DNA from: Asterias rubens
Lineage: Eukaryota; Echinodermata; Asteroidea; Forcipulatida; Asteriidae
Assembly: GCF_902459465.1 (NCBI RefSeq)
Contig: NC_047067.1
Coordinates: 21,451,680 to 21,515,679 of the forward strand
Direction of reading: 5' to 3'
DNA: 64,000 bases
Part shown: positions 35,573-46,824 of the stretch, piece by piece
Layout: each line of letters opens with the position of its first letter
How positions within the stretch are numbered: the stretch's first letter is position 1
Notes under the pieces: model-generated
The model's input: only the letters and a program-made list of their open reading frames with translations
Database searches by the model: none
Told to the model about the DNA's origin: nothing
Program-made: the position numbers and the translations under genes

Positions 35573-36068
35573 CCATCTATAGTTGGGACAGGCCTTTTAA
35601 GTGCAACTTAGAGCAGGCTTAACTGTACTCATTTTGGGGCATAACATGGGTAAGAAATACATACAGTCTGCAATTTCAACACTCCTCCTTTGGATGTAAT
35701 CTGTAAACAGAATCTCCACAGTGGCCAGTTTGACTTTGTTTTTTTAAAACAAAATCACTTTGTTTTCTACTAGTGAGTAAGGTAAATTAATTTCTCAATA
35801 AATAAAGGCCTACAAGTTAAGTTAAAATAGGAGGGTAGCAGTAGTGAAATCTGCAGAAAAGTGAAGAAAAAAAATTGTTAAGGTCAAAGTGAGAATAATT
35901 TCCAGTACATGTATTTGTGTCCTTAAAAGTTGGCTCCAAGTTGTGTGGATAGATTTGGGGGTACACACATTCTTTTAGTTACCATTACTTTTCTTAAAAA
36001 ATGAAATGTTTGTTAGTTGTGGCAGAAACAGTACATGTATAATGAAGTTGTATTTTGCATTCCCTAAC

Positions 36069-36237
36069 CCGGTGTGGCGGTTTCAACTTTCCGCCGTGTT
36101 CAGTTTTCCGAATGACCAAATACGGTAACATTACGTCATGCGACGCCTGCGCACGGCAAGCGAAAGTAGTCAATTGTTAGTGCCGTACTGAGTCACGGAA
36201 AAATGAACAAGGCGGAAGACTGAAACCGCCACACCGG
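36069..36237. mobile_element. MITE with about 45-bp terminal inverted repeats
   Basis: Left end CCGGTGTGGCGGTTTCAACT; the right end AGACTGAAACCGCCACACCGG is its near complement. Matching continues inward about 45 bp (TTCCGCC, GTTCA, TTTTCCG). Total 169 bp with a central CG-rich section including ACGTCATGCGACG. Non-coding. Confidence 0.8.
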
Positions 36238-37449
36238 CACTTTTGTTTTTTTGTAGGTGTTTTTGTTTTTTGCACACAATTTAGGAAATTTAATGAAGAT
36301 AAACAAATGTACATTCTTGCAATCGACTGTTTTTATTTGTTAGTACTATATAATATTGTAGTTATGTACAATGAGCCAAGAAATTGTGTATACATCTAGG
36401 CTTGACATCGGGTACCAGTGTCATAGCTTTGTTTACTGCGCAACACTGTAGAATATTACAGAATACTGCAGAATCTACTGCAGAATCACGACTCAATGAG
36501 CCATAAGCGCAGATAGATCTCTGCAGTAACCAGAACCATGACAATGAAGCCTGGTCATTAAGATTTTTTAAATGACAAGGGGAACATTATGGGGACCAGT
36601 TACAATGTACCCATTTTTGCCATGTACGCAACCAGTTTAATGTCATTTTCCAATTGTGTACTTTATATCCAAAGGCACCCTTGTTGGTTTTGTGCACATA
36701 ATTTACTTCTGATTATTCTCGGTTTGCCAAACCACATGAATCCCTTTTTTAAAGAATCGTTGATATCAACTCCAGACATGCTTATAAACATATGCTCATA
36801 ATTGTGAACCATATTTTGTAAGCTTTATAGCAATGCTTAGCTGGCATCTTCTTGTTATATTTGTTCATGGAACTTAAAGCAGTCCACTGTGAATACAATG
36901 GCTTGAGCCATAAGCCAGCCATTCCATGCAGGATATCACATTGTTGCAGATGGTAGAAAATGGTGCCTAGATATGACTATATTCACTAACGAGTTTGTAC
37001 AAGTTTTTAGATTTCAATTTATAGACGTGCTGGCTACAATTTGCACTCACAATATATACTCTGAAAACTACAACGCCCGAACCCAAATTTACACTGTATT
37101 AAGTTATCAATGGTGAATTTCCTTTGCCAATTAGGAATCCTAGAGAGTGCCTAGCTTCAACTGGATTATTGAAGATTGTATTTACCCATTAAACGTCGTG
37201 GTGCTAGTTACAAGAAGAAATTAAATCCTAAACATGTCTTTATTTTGTACAGAACACATAAGAAATTATTATGACAATATACTAGACATGAACTTAATCA
37301 GTAGGACAATGCGTGTCTCTATGTATTATTGTGTACATGTACATGTATATAATTATAATCATTATAATTGTCTGTCCCAAGTCATACAACTTGAAGCTTT
37401 GAAGTGTGCTAAGGTTGCCACCATTTAGTTGAACATAGGCTATTTTCCA

Positions 37450-37625
37450 AACCTGGGCTAAATTTCATAAAGCTGTTAAGCAAATGACTCTGCTAAGCAA
37501 ATATCTTGGCTAAGCAAGAAATGACTAGGGTACCAGTTGCAGCAATGGCAATTGTTAGTATTCTGGTTGGTAAGCTATTTCTGATAAGCAAAAGTTGTCT
37601 GTGCTTACAGGCTTTAGATCTGGCA
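37450..37625. repeat. Interspersed foldback repeat, copy 3
   Basis: GGGCTAAATTTCATAAAGCTGTTAAGCAAAT at the left and TGTGCTTACAGGCTTTAGAT at the right, with the internal TACCAGTTGCAGCAATG block, match the copies in OLA1 introns (described in short pieces only). Confidence 0.6.
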
Positions 37626-38650
37626 CCATTCACCTTTTTGAAGTCACTGGTAAGAAAGTATAGGTTTTCAAAATGAGTGCAAAGGCTAAGAAATGATAGC
37701 GTTAATATAGTTGACTTTGGTCAAATCTAAAAGCTACAAAGCATAGATGCTTAAGCATTTTATTTATATGGCTTGGTTAAGACCAGTACCGGTAGTTGGG
37801 AAAACAGTTAGCTGCACTACAAGTCTGTAATTACTCCTATTATTCAACAGTTTTTATTGAAAAGTTTGTGTTTTTAATCATGAAAATATGTAATGTAAAT
37901 TAAGAAACAACGGAATCTCACTTCATCCTCAGATTGAATTTGACGGAAACAGAAACCAATTTACTTGATAAATAACTTGTGATTAAATTTGTTGTTTGGG
38001 GTTTCATGATGAAGCAAGGGTCTACTCTAGGGTCAGACGAATTCAGGAATATTCACCAACCTCAATATATTTGCTTTATATAGAAAGTGTACACATAAGA
38101 TATTAAAAATGTAAAATACAACACTGATGAATTTGATCCATTTTAAGGTTTGATTCTGAGACAACTTTCATTAAATACAGTGTAACATTGGGGTTTGGTT
38201 AAATTAACTCCCGTTTATAAACACTTTGCCAACTTCCATACTAACCATCTTTCTCTGGATTTCCGTAGGTGACATGGTGTCAACAAGGAGGGAGTCTGGA
38301 TGATTTCTTAACAGCTTATTTTTACTGTTGTTATTCAATTATGGAATGGCATGGCCGAGTGGACTTGTGCACCAGACAGTTTCAGTGTTGTGTGGGTTTG
38401 GGTCCGAAGTGGCACTTATATCCTGGAGTTTGTATATACATTGTAACTGTATTGTTCTTCATATGGGACATAAAGCAGCAGGTCTTGTGTGTTGTGTAGC
38501 ACACTTAGAACCAAACGGCACACTTATTGCTAAGTGGAGGGGTTTGCCAGGTGTCTATGGCATGGTTGGCTGCAGACTGCACCATATCTCCTTGTAAACC
38601 TTGATTATGTTACCATGGCGAAAGTCTTCTTGCTTGACTTGTTGAAATGC

Positions 38651-41600
38651 TCAGAATTCTTTTTTGATATCTGTGGAGGAAAGAAAACATGCTTGATTTA
38701 TTGACAACTGCAAATACAAGTCCCTTCACTATTAGCTCAATATGCAGTTGTGTACATCAGCTTTGCGGATGACTATTTCTTGCTACTGTAGCTGATCATT
38801 TCAGAACTTTGTTAAGTGGCATGAGAATGAATTGCCATTTATGAATCACATCTTGAGTCAACCTACTATCATTATTGTACCCTTCTTTCTGCTCTTCCGA
38901 GATGGTGAGCATTTGGACTCATTATTTACTACTCAGGGAGCCATTCAATGACAATGAGTCAGTCGATTAATCTGGGTTTGTTCTTGTGAGTCACAATAAC
39001 TCAAATAGTTATTTGCGGAGTAGAATCTGGAGTCACTCGTCATACACACGAGATAAAATACTCACCACTTTGCTCAATTAATTTGCCCTTCCGTGTGCCT
39101 TCCAAGCCGGTGACAAATTGCTCAAATACTTGGATGCTCTTCAATAAACTCGTCTTCTTATAATCTGATTAGTGAAAACAAGAAAACATAAACTTATCAC
39201 TTTGTGGATTGTAGTCCAATGTCATAATGTTGGTCTTAGTTGGTGTGTGCAAAAGAAGTTAGGAGTATTGTTTCTCACGGTATAAAACAGTACCAGACTA
39301 TATCCTCTTCCAACCAGATTTTGATTATTTGAATATTCATGAAAGAGGTCACCAAAGTGGGTCATGTTGGACAATAATTACTTGCATACTCCAGGCCTGT
39401 AAGCTTCGTTTTTGAAAGGGCAAGGAACCCAAGGCATTTTCTCCTTATAAAGGGGCAACCTATAAGGAAGTTGTCAACTTCTACTGGGGCATTTTAAGGG
39501 CAACAAGGCAATGATACTCCCATCTCAATGATACTCGCATCTCTCTGTAAACTTGACAATGGATCAAAAGCTTCTGGTTTCAGTTAATTCAGATGAATCT
39601 AGCGTATTATTCAAGCCTCAACATTTACCTTCAGACTTGTAACTCTCTTGCCTTCCAGTCTCATTTTACTTCTTGAATAAAAAAGGTAAAACACAACTTA
39701 GAGGTTTTTCTTCTTCAAGTCTTACCAGGGAAACCTTCATGTACCTACCCTTAATCCTCTTCTTTGATGGAGGCTCATTTTCATCATTTGTAGCTTTTTG
39801 TTTTCTGTCAAACTCATCAATTTCCCTGCACAGCTGGCTGAATCATTGAAAATAAAAGAAAGTTTTTCCTAAATTAAAACAGGCGGCCAACTTTGGCGAT
39901 TGTCAAAAACCACTTAACATCACCAACATAACATAAAACGAAAATCAGAGTCACAAGAAAATACAATCTTCAAATTTGGGACTTACAAGATCAAAAAAAA
40001 GTTGATCATAAACTATAGTATTTCAGGCCAAAATATTTCAAGGAAACTTTTCCACCACAACCCTCTTCGTACCATGTTAGTTATGTTTAAACTGTAACAA
40101 CTTTTGTATCTTGTGAATATTGAGTACACCCTTTAAGAATCATTGGAAGTAGAGTTGTGATTTGTAAAGTTTCGACCATGCTCGAAAAGCTTACACACTA
40201 ACACAAAGTAGGTTTGAGTTTTAATTCTTAAACACACTGGCAAAAATCCTAGGCTACATTACACCTTTGCACATCAGGTCTGGGTCTACTACATTGGAAG
40301 TAGAGGGCAGAGAGGAAAGAAATATCTTCACCTAATATCAGGGACAGTGAATGGATCAAAATTGTCCACATCTTTGGCGTCGAATGCAACACAGACTCTG
40401 CCCGTTTTCGGATGGACACAGAATGGACTCTTGAGTAAATGGTTGATTCCTTTACTGACGTTGACGTCCAAACGAGGGTAACAATACTGGAACTTGATCT
40501 CTGTTACAAGGTGCTGGCACTTCTTGACATTTCCCTAAGACAAGGAAATATGGAAAAAGTTATCATGGCTGTTTTCCGAGGTTCAAGAGATATGACAAAT
40601 AATTGGTAGTTTGAAATTGCTTATTCTGGCTTTGAGATGGCTTACTTTGCTGACTTCCCCCATAATGCATCTCTCTAAACGATCCCATCTCTCGGCTGAT
40701 GTTTTGGCGCGCTCCATCTGCTCTGCAAGTAGTTTCCTAAGATGTGAGGGCACTATATAGTCAAGGAAGAGCTTTGCAATTAATAGAACACTTCTTTGTT
40801 TATTTGGATTCTTTCTTGAAAGAACATGTCTGGAATTTCATCTTTGAGAGGACAGCGATATTTTTATTTTACAAAAGGCACTTCCAAAGGAAAATCTATG
40901 AGAAACTTTAGAAAGGGCACCAAGGCCAAGACCAGGGCATTGGAAACCATGTGGTGAACCAGATTTTCTGAAAGACTTATGAAAACAATGAATCTTAAAG
41001 ATACTTTTTTTTTTCTTCTCAAGAGCTTTGTGTTTAAAGGATATTAGAATCATTGACAAGGGTCAAGACTTTCTCCCACGATGCTTTGTCTTCCATCAGA
41101 CCCTGGTTCCGCAGAGCATATCCCTCAAAATAGTGATTGATGATTCGTTTGGCTTGCCTGAAGAAGGTAAAAAGAAGAAACGACATAATTGGATTAATGT
41201 ATTAAACTGAAGTGTGTGAAGCCTGCTCAATGCTTAATTTATCTGAGCACTTCAACCAATAGCAACACATACTAAACGTGTGGACCATATTTTATATCAC
41301 TGATGCGCCTTAGCAGGCCTGGAATTTCATCTTTGAAAGGGCAAGGCCATTGGAAACTTTTGAAGAGGCACCAAGGCAAAGACCAGTCCATCGCCTATGT
41401 GTAACTCCAGCATGTGCCTGTCAAACAAATAACTATGAATGGCTTGGCTGCAAAATGGATTTCTTGGCAATCTTATTGTATGGGGACTGTTTTATTATCA
41501 CTACTTACTCGATGGAAGGATGTAGATGCTCTGGAAGACTCACTTTCTTGACTTGGTTCTCACCCCCCTGTTTAGTAAAAAAATATTTGAGATAAAGCCT

Positions 41601-43625
41601 GAAATGTTTGGTTCGAGACACACATTTGAAGGTTTAAAAATGCACTGTCATATTCAATCCCCACCCCCTCCTGTCAATACACAAGTCTTACCTTCACAAC
41701 ACTCAAGTATTCTGCAATTGCTGAGCGTGCATTCTGGGATAGTTTCCTGGCGGCCTCATCAGCGACCCAACAATGAACTCCTCTCCGGCCAGAATAAACC
41801 CACATGCGATGATCGAACCCAAAATCATCTTAAATACAAAAGAGACATAGAATTTAAATTATAATTTCGACTGATTTAAGTAAATATCAGGCAAGCAACT
41901 GCAGCTTGTCTTAAATTGCCAGGCACAGCGAGACAGTGAATGAATCAGCTAAAACATTGCATATGGATAGTGTATGTGTCTGTGTCTTGCTTTCCTGTAT
42001 AAAAATAAATTGATAACAATAATCGTATAAGACTTGGAGGAATTCCTATGCATCTTTGTTATTCTATATTTTTGCACCGTCAGCAGAAAACATCGGTCAC
42101 ACAAAACTTTCACAAGGGTTTCCCTTCTTTTTCTGAAAAACTTGGCAATCAGCTGATAGGATTCACAAGTTTGGTAATTGGTATTCACCATTGACAGTAC
42201 AAAGGGACACAGGAAGCTATTTACAATCCTTCCCCCTTTCTGGTTGTGAAGTTTAGAGAAGAATAAATGAAAGTTGTGAATACCATGAAGTGCTCGATCA
42301 ACGATGCGGACTGCAATTCTCATAAGCGGCCAGCACTTTTCACAAATATCAGCTCCCCTAAAAGATGGAAGAGAAAAACATATAGAATTTTTATTTTCAA
42401 ATGTAATTACTCCATTCTTTGGATGAAAATTTAGCCGTTTACTCAGGAAATACTGCCTTGACTTTACGAGATCGAAGTATCAGGCCTCTGTAAGTAGTAA
42501 CCATGCCCATTGCCCCATAACACTACTACATGGTATAATAATTTCTGGGTTGAAATGCTTCCTCTATAACTTACTGACAGCACACCCTGACATCATCGTA
42601 GTCTGTCATATCGATATCAAATACAAGTTCCTTCTCTTGAGCTTGAAAAGATGCTGCTTTCACTGTCCTGTGATCCTTCGGCTGAAATATAAACAAAATA
42701 TAAATAATCAAAGAACATTTCTGCAATTCCCCCCTAATGAAAATAAATCTTTCTTTGTGGAAAGTCTTAATTTGTTTTGAAGGCAATCTAGCTATCATTG
42801 ATGGGGTTGAAAGTGAGGGGCATCTACGACAGTTTGCATTTTAAGGTCGATTAAATTCCTAAATGTCATTGGTGTTGCTTACTTACCCGGTGAGTGAAGA
42901 CTGCGCCGATATCAATCTTGTAAGGACATCTTTTCTGTATTTCTTTCTCCATCTCACTCTGATCGGCAAACGACTGGTAGCGAATGTAGATATCATCTTT
43001 TAGCGTGAATGAGAACTCACGATTCTGGAAGTACGTCTTAGGCACTAAAAAATGAAATAAATCATCTGCAGTTAAGAATCATTCATGGACAATTATGTCA
43101 TTGAACATTTGGTACTCTCGGATGTACCTGTGTCTGTTTGGTATGTACTGTTGTTTAACTTATTGACAAAAGAAACATGAACCATGTGAATTGTTTTATA
43201 CACTAGTGACTACACAGTCATGACAATTTCTGGTTTTATTTTAAATTACACACAACACAAGTAACTTAAATTAACTATCAAGCTAAGAACAAGAACTGAA
43301 GCTAATAGTAATATAAAAGTCAGTACAAGCACCGACAAAAACTAGCTAAATTAATGATAGGACAAGGTTGATCACAATGTTTACAAAATAATGAAGTTTT
43401 TATTTATTAATAATTTCATCTTCCCAATGCCAATCAATCAATGCAATAATGGCCAATCAATCCAATATTAGTTGACATTGTTCGCTTACGTCCGCCGTAG
43501 TTGAGCCAACGGTAGTACTGATTATAAGGAAATAGACGTCTGTAGTACAAAGGCAATAATTCCGGCAGCTCATCCTGAGAATATGTAGATTTTGTTGTTG
43601 TTTCTGAATGATCGTTGAGCGCCAT
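38651..43625 (-). CDS. PRIM1: PRIM1, DNA primase catalytic (small) subunit
   Basis: Synthesises RNA primers in the DNA polymerase alpha-primase complex during nuclear replication. Twelve exons in transcript order: 43625-43490, 43044-42887, 42681-42575, 42357-42284, 41828-41692, 41567-41509, 41157-41045, 40743-40646, 40534-40332, 39837-39749, 39164-39066 and 38670-38651. They total 1293 nt, encoding 430 aa (human 420). Landmarks: [20 protein letters not shown] near the N-terminus; the catalytic [10 protein letters not shown] with Asp120 and Asp122; zinc-binding Cys132, 133, 139 and 142 ([11 protein letters not shown]); the [12 protein letters not shown] active-site block; [20 protein letters not shown]; and the C-terminal [17 protein letters not shown], ending DIKKEF. 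The start chosen gives [11 protein letters not shown]; the frame stays open upstream to 43775, but that sequence is not primase-like. Intron 7 (41044-40744) is AT-AC, minor class. Confidence 0.98.
39393..39545. repeat. 'GGGCAACAAGGC' interspersed repeat copy
   Basis: CAGGCCTGTAAGCTTCGTTTTTGAAAGGG-type start (only short blocks matched) and an internal CTACTGGGGCATTTTAAGGG. Same family as 23278, 40823, 41305 and 59885. In a PRIM1 intron. Confidence 0.5.
40744..41044 (-). other. PRIM1: U12-type AT-AC intron of PRIM1
   Basis: Transcript-strand donor ATATCCTTT at 41044-41036 is the exact minor-class consensus. TTCCTTGAC at 40768-40760 is an exact U12 branch-site match, with the branch A about 17 nt before the acceptor TCAC at 40747-40744. 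No GT-AG alternative keeps the frame: the exon would otherwise read into TAA. Splicing here yields ...[18 protein letters not shown]..., which aligns in length and character with other primases. Intron length 301 nt; it has taken up a repeat. Confidence 0.9.
40823..40955. repeat. Interspersed repeat inside the PRIM1 AT-AC intron
   Basis: TGTCTGGAATTTCATCTTTG at the start and AAAGGGCACCAAGGCCAAG further on match the copy at 41305-41410. Located between the donor and branch site of the U12 intron. Confidence 0.6.
41305..41410. repeat. Interspersed repeat, second copy in adjacent PRIM1 intron
   Basis: GGCCTGGAATTTCATCTTTG, AAAGGGCAAGGCCATTGGAA and GAGGCACCAAGGCAAAGACC define the family most clearly here. 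Confidence 0.65.
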
Positions 43626-44162
43626 GACTTTCAATTGTTTGTTATGATCGGTTTTGTACAAAGTTCTAGTTATATATATGCCACAGTGTGTGACACTATA
43701 TAATGCAATGTACATTCCGCTGGTGGTGTGTGTACATGATATAAAATTGGCGCGGAAAACATGGCAGGATGACAAAACAGAGGGCGCTGTTAATTTATTT
43801 TTACAATCTTGGCTTGGGTGGTAGGGGCGGGGACAAAGACATAATTGGGGGAGGGGATATTCAAACCAACAATAATAAAACTAAAAGAGGGAGACCATTC
43901 AACAACACAAGACACTGTAGAAAATGTTGAAGCGCCTTGACAGTGCCATGCATTTATTATGAGTCAAGGATGTCAACAGACAACAGAGTTATTTGAATAA
44001 TAATTAAAATTATAATAAACAGAACGTTTCGATTAAGCTTACTTACTATTGTAAAATTTGATATCCAGATATTGCTTCTTCTTTTACCTTTTTATGTGAA
44101 AGCCTATATTACCTAATAACTCTGTGAAAAAATTGGCACCAGTCGAATACAGCGGGTATGTT

Positions 44163-44182
44163 GGGGGGGGGGGGGGGGGGGG
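44163..44182. repeat. Poly(G) tract
   Basis: Twenty consecutive guanines immediately left of the TGCATATGCA array. Confidence 0.9.
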
Positions 44183-44183
44183 T

Positions 44184-44356
44184 GTTGCATGCAATTATGT
44201 CCTCTATGCAATACTATCCGGCGGACATTATTGCATATGCAAAAAATGTCCGCCGGACGGTTTTGCATATGCAATCGTGTTCGCCTGGACGCTGCTGCAT
44301 AATGCAACTGTGTCCGCCCGGACACATTTGCATATGCAGTTGAGCCGCCCCCGTGC
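44184..44356. repeat. Array of 32-bp units, each with a TGCATATGCA palindrome
   Basis: GGAC boundaries occur at 44223, 44255, 44287 and 44320, a spacing of 32, 32 and 33 bp. Each unit has the form GGAC-N5-TTGCATATGCAA-N6-GTCCGCC, itself partly palindromic (GTCCGCCGGAC at junctions). Similar isolated units lie at 44541-44625. The core resembles POU-domain dimer sites and contains octamer-like ATTTGCAT once (about 44325). Confidence 0.75.
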
Positions 44357-44790
44357 AAAACCGTCCTTGCAGTATACTGACGCCCTTGGTCGAGCGACAG
44401 AACGTTCGCCACTTTTTTTCAAGCTAAGTGCATGTCATGGGAAATGTTCGGCCGTTGGGTATTCGCTGCAATCATAAAATACGTGAATATTCATGCTGCA
44501 GTGCACATACGTAGGTTCAGTGCATGTTTTTTGCATAGCCCCGGACACGATTGCATATGCAAAAGTTGCACATGCAAAAGTGTCCGGAGCGGACAGTATT
44601 GCATGGCGGACACAATTGCATCTGACAGGGGCGTAACAAATGAATTACATCACAGACCATTCAACATGGTTGGGAGGGGGGGGGGGTCAGTTACTGTAAA
44701 ATAGGGGTTCGATATAATTATGAGGAAAAAACTTATACAATTTATGGTTGTGCAACTTTCCGTCTCTGCCACGTGCTCACACCAAATCTC

Positions 44791-44821
44791 TTCTTGTTGA
44801 CGTTTAGGACGTCAACAAGAA
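44791..44821. other. Perfect 13-bp stem-loop with CRE-like arms
   Basis: TTCTTGTTGACGT, loop TTAGG, then ACGTCAACAAGAA: arms are exactly complementary. The arm contains TGACGT/ACGTCA, the CREB/ATF half-site. Could be a transcription-factor site pair or a relic of a small inverted element. Confidence 0.8.
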
Positions 44822-45787
44822 AGAATGGACCATTTCCAAAGTAGGGGTGTTTAGTACAATCGAAGCATTATTGTTACACCAACAAGTTAATTTTACTCTA
44901 ATTTCACACAATCTTAAAACAAATTTGAAGTATTGTGCCAATATTTTATTTTAAAAAGTCCTAAAATGAGTTATATTTAAGTAGTAGATGGGTGATTTTT
45001 TAAACTGCCCCTCTGAGCTGAATTTGTTGACACCCCTGTCATTAGTATAGGAGGCACATGTCACTATATGCAGTGTGTTTGGATGGTTTTGGCTGGCACG
45101 TAGCAAACTCACGTTTCTAGGCGCGTGGACTGAATTAAGTTGCATGGTTTGCAGTAGAAAAACCACTGAAATCCCTTCATTCGATTACCAATTATATTTT
45201 GTGGGGTCAGCAGTGGGCGTGTGGTATAGTCACTATCAGGTTTTCAAGTCAGCTACTTGTTCTCGTGCATTTTGTGTCAAAACATTCATTTCTTTGCCAA
45301 GCCATCGACCCACCAAGATCAAGAAGGGAGCTACCGAAATCGTTCCTGACGTTTCATTTTCAACAATCGGCTTACACCACCCACCATTGCTTCACTAGAG
45401 ACAACAAGCTGACAGGAGTCTTGTGAGTTCCAATCAGTCACAATATTTACAGAGAACTTTCTGTCAAAGTTGATCGGGTCTACTAGTGCTACAATTTCTC
45501 TTCAGTGACTTTTGAACAAAAATTGCACTGGCAAAAGAATTCAAAGATCGAGCCTGCTGGTCACTGTGTAAGTTTCTGCTTCATTTTCCTTCTTGACCAT
45601 AAATGTATATTTTTTTTTCTTCATATTGACAAGAAATAAAAATAACACAGGATTGTATAATAATTCTTATCGAAAACTATGAATGAAAAAATGTTCACTT
45701 CCATTTTAAATTAATTTCATACCGCACTAGACTTGTCTCGTTTATATACCAGTCCTTCCCAGAGAAGTATTTTACTCTATAGAGAAA

Positions 45788-46824
45788 ATGGCGTCCGAAC
45801 ACCCCAAATCACGTAAAAAATATTCCAAAAAGATAAATAGTAACAATATGTCAGACTCTCCTCCCTGAACCCTCAAGAACCAGAGATAGTTTAAGAGAAA
45901 GATGCTGCCTTCATTGCACATGTCGAAAGTCGACCACGTTTGGTAAATATAAAACTATTTTTGGCAATAAAAATGAGTGGAAAGTTGTGGTCTTTTTCTT
46001 TGGGGGTCTATTCTTGTCTGAAGTCTCTAGCCTAGGCCTAGCACATTGTTTGTGTAGCTAGATTGAAAATGTCTTTTTTTCTAAATAACTATGGTTAATT
46101 AGCCCTCAGGTTTGGACCAAACTTCGTAGCACTGGATACCACAGAATTCTGCACTTACTTACCGTGCCCAGTAAATAGCTGTGATTTCATGGGTAAACTC
46201 AAACTGTTGATATAATAATAATGTTGATATAAACTATTGAAAAGTAAGTAGACCCAGTAACTGGGGCGTTGTACTCCTTTTATTTCATTATTCATTGGTT
46301 GTAATGTATACGAAAATGTCAAAAAAAAAAAAAAAAAAAAAGTTGTACAGTGCCCCAGTTACTGGGTCTCATTATGAAGGCGCTAATTTTGAAGTTGTGG
46401 CTTGGTTAAAAGCGTGAAAAGAAAGCTTCATTCATGAAACCCAGTCAAGTCAACTCAGAAATGCCAATTCCATGCAATAAAGGAGTCACTAAATCGGTTG
46501 TTAATTTAGACGTGCCAGCCTTATAAGTTATACTTCATGTGCATCAATTGAGGTAACCCCAAGAATAAGGATTCATGAAAATCTTTCACCAAACCAACTT
46601 ATAATATTGCTTACTATATTAATCAACCTGGTTGTTTGATGGTTGTTTGTTTTTCACAGATTGGGAAGAAACTTTGTTCTTGGCCATCAGAGAATGACCC
46701 AGAGCCTCCTGGCATTCAATACAACCCTACCACTATTGGTGCACTGCACAAGAGACACCCAATCACCAGCTTCAACTTTCTGAACATCGGATAAAGTGCT
46801 GAACCGGACTGAAGAATGACTAAG
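45788..46824 (+). other. Possible transcription unit with 5' exons (unresolved)
   Basis: AAAATGGCGTCC at 45786 looks like a conserved start context, but the frame stops after 26 codons (basic MASEHPKSRKKYSKKI...). A donor TTTG|GTAAAT lies at 45943. A second candidate exon, 46660-46824, has a good acceptor TTTTTCACAG and donor GTTAGT; it is open for 44 codons (IGKKLCSWPSENDPEPPG...) to a TAA, and ends ATGACTAAG just before the donor. These could be 5' non-coding exons of a gene whose coding part lies to the right of the window, or a non-coding RNA. No domain recognised. Confidence 0.25.
46249..46369. mobile_element. MITE-like element, TAGACCCAGT family, copy 2
   Basis: TAGACCCAGTAACTGGGGC at the left and GCCCCAGTTACTGGGTCT at the right are perfect inverted repeats around an AT-rich core with a 20-nt poly(A). 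Same family as 8787-8898. Confidence 0.75.

Larger units (their letters stand above)
33306..38650. other. PHD-Sp 3' UTR and intergenic DNA up to PRIM1
   Basis: About 5.3 kb between two convergent genes (PHD-Sp plus, PRIM1 minus). No coding exon recognised. Holds a 97-bp tandem duplication, a LINE/Penelope-type repeat tail, a MITE at 36069-36237, a 20-bp palindrome at 35553 and a foldback repeat at 37450. The open frames at 38269-38597 have no recognisable domain. Confidence 0.5.
43626..45787. other. PRIM1 upstream region
   Basis: No coding exon recognised. Contains a 20-G run at 44163-44182, an array of palindromic TGCATATGCA units at 44184-44356 with outliers to 44630, and a 13-bp-stem perfect hairpin at 44791-44821. 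Open frames through the array exist only because of its repeats. Confidence 0.5.

Noticed and set aside
41036-41047. Premature stop (pseudogene) in PRIM1 after VNDSNIL
   Set aside because: The apparent TAA lies inside an AT-AC intron whose donor, branch site and acceptor all match the minor-class consensus. The remaining exons are intact.
44184-44356. CRISPR-like array
   Set aside because: Spacing is regular, but the units are palindromic, have no unique spacers, and the DNA is clearly metazoan.
44113-44477. Overlapping 60-117-codon frames on both strands at the TGCATATGCA array
   Set aside because: The frames are open on several registers only because the 32-bp repeat lacks stops; low complexity.
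45075-45398. 107-codon frame between PRIM1 and 45.8 kb
   Set aside because: No known domain, no Kozak-like start or splice logic; overlaps another frame of similar length.
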